NCBI RefSeq assembly: GCF_023078375.1
Contig: NZ_CP095555.1
Location: forward strand, 310,001-374,000
Length of the DNA stretch: 64,000 nucleotides
Reading direction: 5' to 3'
Origin: Roseomonas gilardii subsp. gilardii
Lineage (GTDB): Bacteria > Pseudomonadota > Alphaproteobacteria > Acetobacterales > Acetobacteraceae
The translations under genes were made by a program, and so were the position numbers. The notes beneath the pieces were generated by a model, which ran no database searches, was not told where the DNA came from, and was given only the letters and a program-made list of their open reading frames with translations. Below, piece after piece: positions 54,168 through 61,970 of this stretch. Each line of letters opens with the position of its first letter. Within the stretch, counting starts at the first letter, position 1.

Positions 54168-54830
54168 GAATTCCGTGAAGGCCGATGCGGGCGTCGTGGT
54201 GATTGGGCTCGGCCGCTTCGGCGGGGCCGTGGCGCGATCCCTGGTCCGCACGGGGCATGAGGTGCTGGGGATCGACGAGGACCCCGCGCTGGTGCAGCGT
54301 TGGGCGGACGACCTGACGCATGTGGTGCAGGCGGACACGACCGATGCCGACACGCTGCGCAGCCTGGGGGTGGCGGAGTTCCAGCATGTCGTGGTGGGCA
54401 TCGGCACCAATCTGGAGGCCAGCGTGCTCACGGTGCTGGCGCTGAGCGAGATGGCCATCCCGCAGATCTGGGCCAAGGCGCTGACGGTCAACCATGGGCG
54501 CATCCTGGAACGCACGGGCGCGCACCACGTCGTCTATCCCGAAATGGCGATGGGCGAGCGCGTGGCGCATCTGGTGACGGGCAAGATGATCGACTTCATC
54601 GAGTTCGACGACGGCTTCGCCATCGTGAAGACCCGCGCGCCGGCCGAGGCGGTGGGCCGGACCCTGGAGGAATCCGCCCTCCGCTCGCGCTACGGCATCA
54701 CCATCGTGGGCGTGAAGCGGAGGGGGCCGACTTCACCTATGCCCGGCCGGACACCCGGGTGGAGGCCGGGGACCTGCTGATCGTCTCCGGCCCGACCGGG
54801 CTGGTGGAGGCTTTCGCCGCGCGGACCTGA
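54160..54830 (+). pseudogene. ktrA: KtrA/TrkA-type RCK regulatory subunit, frameshifted
   Basis: A single-RCK cytosolic ring subunit of about 223 residues, the size of KtrA rather than double-RCK TrkA. The N-terminal nucleotide motif VVVIGLGRFGGAVARSL and Asp in IDEDPALVQRWADD bind ATP/NAD(H). The C-terminal RCK_C part spans about 135-223. The frame breaks at the G5 run 54722-54726; adding one G gives KRRGADFTYARPDTRVEAG and reaches the stop at 54830. Start TTG 54160 has GGAGGAG about ten bases upstream and lies inside the end of ktrB. Loss of the last 36 residues would disturb the RCK_C domain if real. Confidence 0.85.
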
Positions 54831-54859
54831 TGGCGCAGTGGCCCCCGTGCCGATGCCGG

Positions 54860-56467
54860 TCAGGGCGCCACCGGCAGTTCGATCACCGCATCGGCCTGGT
54901 CGAAGTCGCTGAGCAGGATCTCGGCCCGCAGGGTCCAGCGCCCGGGCAGCGCCAGTTCCGGCCCCTCCAGCACGAAGTGCCCCGGCGCCGCCTCCCGCAG
55001 CGGGCGGCGGATGCCGGCGACGCCTGCCCCGGGCTGCGACATCTCCAGCCAGACCTCCTTTGCCGTGAAGGCGCTGCCATCCGGGCGGGCCAGCCACAGA
55101 TCGATGCGGTTCTGTCCGGCCCGGGCCGGGCGCGCCTGAAGGGTGACGGAAAGCCCCGCCACCTCGGTCGCGATGGTGGTGCCATCCCTTTCCGCGGCGC
55201 CCGCCATGGCATGGTGATGGCCATGCGCCTCCGGCTGATGCGGGGAGGTCATGCTCAGCACGGCGGTCGCGGCCAGAACCAGCACCCCCATCCCGGCCTC
55301 GGCCACGATGCTCCGGCGCAGGGCCAGGGGGGCGGAGGAGCCCCCCAGCGCCAGGGCCGGCGTAAGGCGCCGGTGGTTCAGGCCGGCCAGGGCCAGCAGC
55401 AGGGCCGCGCCGCCGGCCTTCGCCAGCAGCAGCCTGCCATAGACCGTCTCCAGGAGGGCGGAAGGGCTGGGCAGGTGCAGCGCGGCCTGCGCCACGCCGC
55501 TCAGCAGGAGCAGCGCGACGGCCGGGACGGCGATGCCGGCAAAGCGACGCACGGCGGGCAAGGCGGCCGCCCCGTCCCGGCGCAGCAGCGCCCAGAGCGG
55601 CAGGAAAGCCCCCAGCCAGAAGGCGGCGGTGAGCGCGTGGAGGGTGAGCAGGAGGCGGGCCGGGACGCCGCCCGTGGCGGCATGGCCGGACAGGCTCAGC
55701 CCGGCCGCCGCCAGGACGGCGCCCGCCACGCCGAGGGCGCGGGCCGGGCGCCCACCCTGTCCGCCGAGGGCGATCCCCGCCAGGACGAGGCCGGAGGCCA
55801 CGACGACATCGCGCGCGAAGACCGTGGAGGCGCCGGCGGCGATCCAGGTCTGGCTTTGCAGGAGCGCGCCGAGGCCGGGCGCCGCCTGCATGCCGCCGCC
55901 CTGGACCCCGATGCCGAGGATCGCCGCCAGGACGCCGGCACAGGCACCCACCCGCATCCAGCGCAGCGCAGCCGGGGGCGGCGGCGCGACGAGAGCGCGG
56001 AACAGGGCGCCTCCCGCGCCGAGCGCGAAGCCCAGATACAGGACGAAGCGCAGGACCTCCGCCGCCTCCGTCCAGATCGCCGCCACAACCGGGGCCTCGC
56101 CAACCCTCTCCGGCGCCATGCCGATGCCGAAGGCGATGGCGCCGCTGACCGGATGCCCGTCGGCGGAGATGATCCGGAAGCTGGCGAGATAGGTGCCCGG
56201 CGGCAGTTGCGGCGGCAGCGCCGCCCCGATGGAGGCACTCTCCCCGCCTGCCCCATGGGACAGGACCACCACGCCCGCCGGCCCCGCCAGGCGGAGATCG
56301 AGCGGCGTCACCGCCTCGTCGAAGCGCAGCACCAGCCGGTCCGGCGGCTGCGCGAGGCTGGCGCCGTCCGCGGGTTCGCTGCCCAGCAGCGCGGCATGGC
56401 CCCAGGCGCCGGAAAGCGGCGCCAGCCACAGGCCGCAGAGCAGGAGCAGCGAAAGCAGGCGGCGCAT
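54860..56467 (-). CDS. Copper resistance/transport fusion CopC-CopD (with C-terminal YtkA-like domain)
   Basis: A 535-residue three-part protein. The signal peptide and CopC domain (about 1-120) have AWGHAALLGSEPADGA, with the copper-binding N-terminal His after cleavage, and SADGHPVSGAIAFG with a second His. CopD-type helices follow (about 130-400) with TLHALTAAFWLGAFLPL. A His-rich loop with HGHHHAMAG (near 415) precedes a C-terminal YtkA-like beta domain. Such fusions import or traffic copper across the inner membrane. Last gene of the copper operon 58051-54860, ten bases after the YcnI gene. Confidence 0.85.
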   Translation of the reverse strand: MRRLLSLLLLCGLWLAPLSGAWGHAALLGSEPADGASLAQPPDRLVLRFDEAVTPLDLRLAGPAGVVVLSHGAGGESASIGAALPPQLPPGTYLASFRIISADGHPVSGAIAFGIGMAPERVGEAPVVAAIWTEAAEVLRFVLYLGFALGAGGALFRALVAPPPPAALRWMRVGACAGVLAAILGIGVQGGGMQAAPGLGALLQSQTWIAAGASTVFARDVVVASGLVLAGIALGGQGGRPARALGVAGAVLAAAGLSLSGHAATGGVPARLLLTLHALTAAFWLGAFLPLWALLRRDGAAALPAVRRFAGIAVPAVALLLLSGVAQAALHLPSPSALLETVYGRLLLAKAGGAALLLALAGLNHRRLTPALALGGSSAPLALRRSIVAEAGMGVLVLAATAVLSMTSPHQPEAHGHHHAMAGAAERDGTTIATEVAGLSVTLQARPARAGQNRIDLWLARPDGSAFTAKEVWLEMSQPGAGVAGIRRPLREAAPGHFVLEGPELALPGRWTLRAEILLSDFDQADAVIELPVAP

Positions 56468-56477
56468 GGACCCCGCC

Positions 56478-56972
56478 TCAGCCCTTGGGCGTGATGCGGA
56501 CGGCGAAGGCCGGGGCGCGCAGCGTCCCGCCGGATGCGGAGGGCCGCTCGATCCAGCGGGTCACCTTGCCGCCCTCGCAGTCCTGCACGACGGGGAAGTA
56601 GACGGTCTGGCCCGCCTCCTTCGGCGTCTGCACCCGCAGGATGAACTCCTGGTAGAAGGCGTCCGGCAGATTGCCGCCCTGCCAGGCGACCTCCTTCACC
56701 GGGGCGCTCTCGCCGTGGCCGCTGGTGGCGGTGCCCTCGGTGACCAGGCTCAGGGTCCAGCCGGCCACGGGCATCGGCTTCACGTTGCGGAATCCCTCTG
56801 GGATCTGCACGCGGATGCCGGTGGTGGCCGCGCCGTCGCAACCATGCGGCACGCGGATGGCCACGCGGAGGTAGCTGTCCGCCGGCATGGTGGACTGGTC
56901 CAGCGTCACATGCGCGGCGGCCGGGAGGGCGAGGAGGCTGGCGCCGAAGGCGATGGCGAGGCGGTTGAGCAT
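56478..56972 (-). CDS. YcnI-family (DUF1775) periplasmic copper-binding protein
   Basis: A 164-residue exported protein. After the signal peptide the mature start AHVTLDQSTMPADSYLRVAI supplies the copper-binding histidine of YcnI (His1 brace), and VPHGCDGAATTGIRVQIPEG is the conserved DUF1775 segment. GWTLSLVTEG provides the family tryptophan. It has an immunoglobulin-like beta fold. It lies between PCuAC and CopC-CopD, the same order as in many copper-uptake clusters. Start ATG 56972. Confidence 0.87.
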   Translation of the reverse strand: MLNRLAIAFGASLLALPAAAHVTLDQSTMPADSYLRVAIRVPHGCDGAATTGIRVQIPEGFRNVKPMPVAGWTLSLVTEGTATSGHGESAPVKEVAWQGGNLPDAFYQEFILRVQTPKEAGQTVYFPVVQDCEGGKVTRWIERPSASGGTLRAPAFAVRITPKG

Positions 56973-57006
56973 GGTTGGTCTCCGTGGTTTCGGGCGTGGA
57001 AGGGGG

Positions 57007-57477
57007 TCAGGAATGGCCATGCGGGCCGGTGGCGCCCGCCGCCTGCACCGGCACCTGCACGGTGATGGCGCCGGCATGTTCGAAGGTCAGGGTGACGGGG
57101 ACGGCCTCGCCCACCCGCAACGGGGCCGAGAGGCCCACCAGCATGAGGTGCAGGCCGCCGGGGCGCAGGGTCACGCTGCCGCCCGCCGGGATCTCGATGG
57201 CCTGAACCGGCTGCATGCGCATGACATCGCCGTCGCGCACCGTGGTGTGCAGTTCCGCCGAGTGGGGCAGGGGACTGCTGGCGGACAGCAGGCGGTCCGG
57301 CGCGGCGCCGGTGTTCCGGATGGTCAGGAACACGCCACCCGTGCCTCCCTGCACGGCCGCCCGGGCCCAGGGCTGCTCGATGCTGATGGAGCCCGGCTGC
57401 TGCGCCCGGGCGGGAAGGGCGGGCAGGAGAGGCGACAGGAACAGGGCCGGCAGCAGCCGGCGGCGGAGCAGTGTCAT
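57007..57477 (-). CDS. PCuAC-type periplasmic copper chaperone
   Basis: A 156-residue exported copper(I) chaperone of the DUF461 family. The signal peptide ends LPALPARAQQPG. The binding motif is visible as HSAELHTTVRDGDVMRM followed by GGLHLMLVG, matching the spaced His/Met pattern (H-M-x10-M-x21-H-x-M) in slightly variant form. A C-terminal HGHS adds histidines. PCuAC hands Cu to Sco1 and the CuA site of oxidases. In this genome the recipients could be CoxB or the giant multicopper oxidase. Start ATG 57477; 34-base gap to the next gene. Confidence 0.88.
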   Translation of the reverse strand: MTLLRRRLLPALFLSPLLPALPARAQQPGSISIEQPWARAAVQGGTGGVFLTIRNTGAAPDRLLSASSPLPHSAELHTTVRDGDVMRMQPVQAIEIPAGGSVTLRPGGLHLMLVGLSAPLRVGEAVPVTLTFEHAGAITVQVPVQAAGATGPHGHS

Positions 57478-57664
57478 GACGGGGTTTCCTTAGCGCTGGA
57501 CGGGACTCTGGTCCCGGCATGCGGCCGCGGATGCGCGGCGGGTGGCGATCAGGCGGGCTGGGAGGGGAAGGGCCGCATGCGGGCCGGGAAGAAGCCCAGC
57601 CGCGCGGCCCGCATGGCGAATGGCCGCGCGGGCAGGAAGCCCGGGCGGTGGCCATGGTCAGGGA

Positions 57665-58051
57665 TCAGGCGATGGGAGGGGCGCGGGGCTGTTGCGGCGG
57701 GCCGCGCGGCGGGATCGGCGGCAGGCCGGGCAGGGCGATGTCATGCGCGACCGCCACGAAGACCGTGGGCGGCGCCATCGCGCAGGGCGGCGCCGAAGGA
57801 AGTGCGATCCCCGCATGCTGGCACATCGGGCAGCCCGGATGAACCGTGGTCTTCGGAACCTCCTTGCCGTCCCGGTCCACCAGGATGGTGCGGTGGAAAC
57901 CGGAGGGGCTGCACAACTCCACGAGCTGCGCGGCGGCGGTGCCCGTGTAGGGGCGAAGACAGGAGGGCAGCGCCGCCGACCAATGCAGGCAAAGCAGTAC
58001 GGCCACAAGGCTCAGGAGAAGGCGGCGAACCTGGCGCATGGGTGGCCGCAT
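57665..58051 (-). CDS. DUF2946-family exported protein
   Basis: A 128-residue protein with a hydrophobic leader (LLLSLVAVLLCLHWSAALPS) and a C-terminal GCPMCQHAGIALP motif, the Cys/His cluster typical of DUF2946, which is usually found with copper genes. The Pro-rich tail is weakly conserved. The start may be 58051 or 58039; neither has a strong ribosome site. It precedes PCuAC by 187 non-coding bases and follows the DUF2332 gene by five bases. A metal-binding periplasmic role is inferred. Confidence 0.72.
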   Translation of the reverse strand: MRPPMRQVRRLLLSLVAVLLCLHWSAALPSCLRPYTGTAAAQLVELCSPSGFHRTILVDRDGKEVPKTTVHPGCPMCQHAGIALPSAPPCAMAPPTVFVAVAHDIALPGLPPIPPRGPPQQPRAPPIA

Positions 58052-58056
58052 ACGTA

Positions 58057-59220
58057 TCAGCCGCGGCGGGCCTTGTCACGACCGGACACCTCGCCGGGGC
58101 CTTGTTCGGACGTCAGCACCCCGACCGCCCTTCCGGGCCGCTTCCCCACTCCTTGCGTCGCGCTGTCCAGCCAGCTCACCTGGCTGCCATGGGCATGCGC
58201 CGTGGCGAGGCGGCGCTCCTCGCCGCCCGGCCAGAGGGTCAGGCGCAGTTCCGGCCGGGCCTCGGGCGTGGAGGGCTCGAAGCGGAGCCAGGCGAGCGGC
58301 GCCTGCGGCGTGGCGCGCGCGCCGGCGTCCCGGAGGGCTCCGGCGATGTCCTCGCGCGTCCCCCCGGGCATGTATTGCCACATGATGGAATGGTACAGGA
58401 CGGTGGTGCAGCCATCCGCCGGCTCGGCCAGCCCTGCCCGGACCCAGGGGGCCGCGTCGGCCTGCTCCACGCGCTGCCCGCAGGCCCGCGCCACGGCGAT
58501 GGCGCCCTCCAGCCGGGCGAGGCGTTCGCGCTGATCCGCCCAGACATAGGCGCGCAGGCGGAGGCGCTGGACAGGGTCCTCCAGGTCGATCGGCGAGAGG
58601 TCGCAGGCCCGGCGCGAGGCCACGCGCAGCGGCGCATCCAGCGGCGGCAGCCCGCCCTCCCAGGCGGGAGCCAGTTGCACCGGACTGGCGGGATCGCCCC
58701 ATGACGCCTCGCCCAGCCGGTAGTGGAAGCGGTCCCAGACCGTGTTGAGGCCCGCGCTGGCGCCGATCTCCAGCAGCCGCAGCGGCAGGCCGGTGTCCCG
58801 CGCGATCCGCAGGAAGCCGCCCAGCAGCACGCCCGAACGCCCGACCTCGTTGGTTTGCGGCGGGGAGGCCAGGAAGCCCTCGATGAAGGCGCGATGTGCC
58901 GCGAGGACTCCGGGCAGCAACGGGGCGAGCCGTTCCGGACCCGCCTCCGCATGGGGCGGATAAGCGGCAGCGAGTTCCGGCGCCGCGCCGCTCAGCACCA
59001 GCGCATGCAGCGCGCCCGCCAGCCGCAGCGGCAGCGCATCGGCCACCGGGTCGCCAGGCCATCCCCCCACCAGTGCCGCGACGGGGCCACCAGCCGTGAG
59101 ATCCGCGGCGAGCAGGCGCAGCAGTCCGGCCGTGAAGGGCGAACCGAGGCTGTCGCACCAGCCGATCTGCTTGGCGAAGCTGGCGAGAAGCTTTTCCTGT
59201 TGCGCCGGCTGCCCGGACAT
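58057..59220 (-). CDS. DUF2332-family protein
   Basis: A 387-residue soluble protein. Family features include FAKQIGWCDSLGSPFTAGLL at the N terminus, SPPQTNEVGRSGVLLGGFL and LLEIGASAGLNTVWDRFHYR, where EIGASAGLN resembles a nucleotide-binding loop. CTTVLYHSIMWQYMPGG follows. A Rossmann-like methyltransferase fold is suggested by EIGASAGLN, but the activity is unknown. The ATG at 59220 has AGGAGG six bases before it, one of the best ribosome sites in the window. It heads the copper operon on the minus strand and is divergent from the citrate-synthase-like gene. Confidence 0.8.
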   Translation of the reverse strand: MSGQPAQQEKLLASFAKQIGWCDSLGSPFTAGLLRLLAADLTAGGPVAALVGGWPGDPVADALPLRLAGALHALVLSGAAPELAAAYPPHAEAGPERLAPLLPGVLAAHRAFIEGFLASPPQTNEVGRSGVLLGGFLRIARDTGLPLRLLEIGASAGLNTVWDRFHYRLGEASWGDPASPVQLAPAWEGGLPPLDAPLRVASRRACDLSPIDLEDPVQRLRLRAYVWADQRERLARLEGAIAVARACGQRVEQADAAPWVRAGLAEPADGCTTVLYHSIMWQYMPGGTREDIAGALRDAGARATPQAPLAWLRFEPSTPEARPELRLTLWPGGEERRLATAHAHGSQVSWLDSATQGVGKRPGRAVGVLTSEQGPGEVSGRDKARRG

Positions 59221-59286
59221 CCACGCCTCCTGTGCTTGACGGGGCAAGGAGGATCGCGGCAGGGATTGTCGTCAATCTTGATCGAG

Positions 59287-60462
59287 ATGATCAACATCGC
59301 CGCGCCCGCCCCTCCCCATCTGACCGCCCAGGACGCCACGGCACGCCTCGGCGTCTCGCGGCAGACCCTCTACAGCTATGTGAGCCGTGGCCTGGTGCGT
59401 GCCGTCGCGGCGCCCGGCGACCCCCGCCGCAGCCTCTACGACGCCCAGGACGTGGCCCTGCTGCTGGAACGCCGTGGGCGCGGCCGCGCGCGGCGGGACA
59501 TCGCCGCTTCCACGACCGATTGGGGGGAGCCGGTGCTGCGCTCCTCGCTCACGCTGATCGATGGCGGCGGCTTCCGCTATCGTGGCCGGGATGCGGTCGC
59601 CCTGTCGCGGCGGGCCCCGCTGGAGGAGGCGGCCTCCCTGCTCTGGGATTTCCCGGTCGCTCCCTTCGCCCCGCCGGAGGAACCTCCCCCGGCAGGGGAA
59701 CGGCCGCTCGAACGCGCCCTGCGCGCGGTGGCGGCCGAGGCGGCCCGCAGTGACTGGGCGCTGTACCCACCCCGGATCGCGGCGGGCGCGGCCCGGCTGC
59801 TGGGCCTCGTGGCGCAGGCCGTGGCCGGGGGCGGGAGGGTGGGGACGGCATGGCCGCGCATGAGCGGCTGGCCACCGCCTGGGGTCTCGACAGCCGGGGA
59901 AGCGACCTGCTGCGCCGCGCCCTGGTGCTCTGCGCCGACCACGAGCTGAACGCCTCCGCCTATGCCGCGCGCGTCGTCGCCTCCACCGGCGCCTCCCTGG
60001 CCGCCTGCGTGCTGGCCGGTCTCGCCGCCCTGTCCGGCCCCCGGCATGGCGGCATGACAGACCGCGTCCGCGCCCTGGCGGCGGACCCGGAGGTGCTGCG
60101 CGACCCGGTCAGGGCCCTCGGTGCCCGGCTCGCACGGGGAGGAGATCCCGGGCTTCGGCCACCGCCTCTATCCGCAGGGGGATCCACGGGCCGGGGCGCT
60201 GCTGGACGGTTTCCCGGTCCCGGACACATGGCGGGAGATGATCCGGGCCGCCGAGAGTCTGACCGGCCTCCGCCCGACCGTCGATGTCGCCCTCGCGCTG
60301 ATGGAGGAATGCCTGCCGCTGCCGCCGGGGGGCGGGCTGGGCATCTTCGCCGCCGGCCGGACCGTCGGCTGGATCGCCCATGCCCTGGAACAGCGGGCCG
60401 ATGGCCGGCTGATCCGGCCACGCGCCCTCTATGCCGGGCCGGAGGCCGCCGGCGGACGTTGA
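59287..60462 (+). pseudogene. HTH-citrate-synthase-like protein with two frameshifts
   Basis: An N-terminal MerR-type DNA-binding segment (TAQDATARLGVSRQTLYSYV) precedes a citrate synthase domain. Three frames make one protein: 59287 to about 59840; then DGMAAHERLATAWGLD to about 60135; then EEIPGFGHRLYPQGDPRA to 60462. The first break fits one missing G at the G4 run 59841-59844. The second (G4 run 60136-60139) needs one base removed or two added. The catalytic His is in PGFGHRLYP, and PTVDVALALMEECL holds the probable Asp. Such HTH-fused citrate synthases are a known family branch. Divergent from DUF2332 with a 66-base gap. Confidence 0.78.
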
Positions 60463-60475
60463 GGGGCGCCGCGAT

Positions 60476-60506
60476 CGAAAACGAATGCCCACGACCGAAA
60501 ACGAAT
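60476..60506. promoter_or_regulatory. Two direct 11-base repeats before the MFS gene
   Basis: CGAAAACGAAT occurs at 60476-60486 and 60496-60506, start to start 20 bases, about two turns of the helix. They lie 63-93 bases before the MFS start in an A+T-rich gap. This looks like a tandem operator for a dimer or IclR/LysR-type regulator. The element could instead be promoter sequence. Confidence 0.5.
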
Positions 60507-60568
60507 AACCGGCCTCTTCTCCCGTACACCAAAATGATCCGGCCGTGAGAAACCAAAGGGAGGGGCCG

Positions 60569-61903
60569 ATGGCATCGCCATCATTCACCAGGGAAAGAAC
60601 CCCGTCGGTTCGCAACATGCACGGGCTCTCTCCCGCCGCCCGCTGGCTGGTGCTGCTGCTGCTCGCGCTTGGCGTGCTCATCGCTTTCGTCGACCGGACC
60701 AGCATCTCCTCCGCCCTGGCCGACCAGCCCTTCATCCGGCATTTCGGCCTGTCCAGCGTCGATCGCGGCTGGCTGAACTCCGCTTTCTTCTGGTCCTATG
60801 GCCTCGTCCAGATCCCGATGGGCTGGGTCGTGGACCGCTATGGCGTGAAGTGGCCCTATACCGTCTGCTTCGCGATCTGGTGCGTCGCGACGGCCGCGAT
60901 CGGCCTGACCGACGCCTTCGCCAGCCTGCTGCTGCTGCGTCTCGTGATCGGCGCAGCGGAAGCCATCGTGGTGCCCGCCAGCTATCGCTGGATCCGGGAC
61001 AATTTCAGCGAGAAGCGGAGCGGCACGGCGGTCGGCATCTTCTCCATGGGCAACAAGCTCGGCCCCGCCATCGGCGCCCCCGCCGCGGCCTGGCTGATCG
61101 TCAACTATGACTGGCGGACCATGTTCGTCCTGACGGGCATCGCCGGCTTCGTATGGCTGATCCCCTGGATTCTGGTGGTCCGCAACGACTGGCCGAGCGC
61201 CGGGAAGCGCGCCAGCACACAGAACCGGGGCGCCACCGTGCCCTTCGCCAACATCATCCGGAGCCCGGTCGTCTGGGGCGCGATGATCAACAACTTCTGC
61301 TACGGCTATTTCACCTTCTACTGCATGAGCTGGATGCCCGCCTATCTGGTGGAACAGCGCGGCCTGTCGCTGGAGCAGTCGGGGCTCTACACCTTCTTCA
61401 GCTTCGCCGGCATCGCCATCGTGGCCGTCGCCGCCGGCTGGGCCGCCGACAAGCTGATCGAGCGCGGCGGCGATCCGGTCTTCGTGCGCAAGGCCTTCGT
61501 CACCGCGGGCTTCGTCGGCGCCTCGACCGTGCTGCTCGGCGCCTGGGCGGAAACGCTGGAGATGGCGCTGTTCTGGAACGTGTTCTCGCTGTCCTTCCTG
61601 GGGCTGAACACCGCGAACAACCTCGCCCTGTGCCGCCTGACCCTGATCCCCAAGCCGGCTGTCGGCCTTGTCACGGGCGTGCAGCAGGTCGCGACCAGCC
61701 TGGCTGGCGGCGTGGCGGCCAGCCTGTCCGGCTGGCTGCTGCATATCAGCGGCAGCTACGACCTCCCGATGATGGTGATCTTCGTCTTCCTGCTCATCGG
61801 CGCGGCGACGACCTGGATTCTGCTGCGGCCGGAATGGGCGCCGAAGGTGTCGGAGGACGTGGCCGTCCCCGGCGCTGCAAAGCCGGCCCCGGCCGGCGGC
61901 TGA
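60569..61903 (+). CDS. MFS transporter, anion:cation symporter (ACS) type
   Basis: A 444-residue, 12-helix MFS protein. The first helix has LLLALGVLIAFVDRTSISSA, the loop motif is GWVVDRYGVKWPY, and GAAEAIVVPASYRWIRDNF and AAGWAADKLIERGGDP follow. These are ACS-family features (aromatic acids, glucarate, galactonate). AAAGGGAGGGG at about 60556-60565 fixes the start at ATG 60569; GTG 60545 would add eight residues. It is convergent with the tannase-family gene, which makes gallate or hydroxycinnamate products plausible substrates, but this is an inference from context. Confidence 0.87.
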   Translation: MASPSFTRERTPSVRNMHGLSPAARWLVLLLLALGVLIAFVDRTSISSALADQPFIRHFGLSSVDRGWLNSAFFWSYGLVQIPMGWVVDRYGVKWPYTVCFAIWCVATAAIGLTDAFASLLLLRLVIGAAEAIVVPASYRWIRDNFSEKRSGTAVGIFSMGNKLGPAIGAPAAAWLIVNYDWRTMFVLTGIAGFVWLIPWILVVRNDWPSAGKRASTQNRGATVPFANIIRSPVVWGAMINNFCYGYFTFYCMSWMPAYLVEQRGLSLEQSGLYTFFSFAGIAIVAVAAGWAADKLIERGGDPVFVRKAFVTAGFVGASTVLLGAWAETLEMALFWNVFSLSFLGLNTANNLALCRLTLIPKPAVGLVTGVQQVATSLAGGVAASLSGWLLHISGSYDLPMMVIFVFLLIGAATTWILLRPEWAPKVSEDVAVPGAAKPAPAGG

Positions 61904-61918
61904 CGCCATCCCGGAAAA

Positions 61919-61949
61919 CGCCCGGCACCGCAGGCCGCGGCGCCGGGCG
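61919..61949. terminator. Hairpin between convergent MFS and tannase genes
   Basis: CGCCCGGC (61919-61926) and GCCGGGCG (61942-61949) form a perfect eight-base stem with a 15-base loop between convergent stops. A bidirectional terminator is likely; there is no T-tract. Confidence 0.5.
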
Positions 61950-61970
61950 CTTCGCCTCCGGGCTCCGGCG

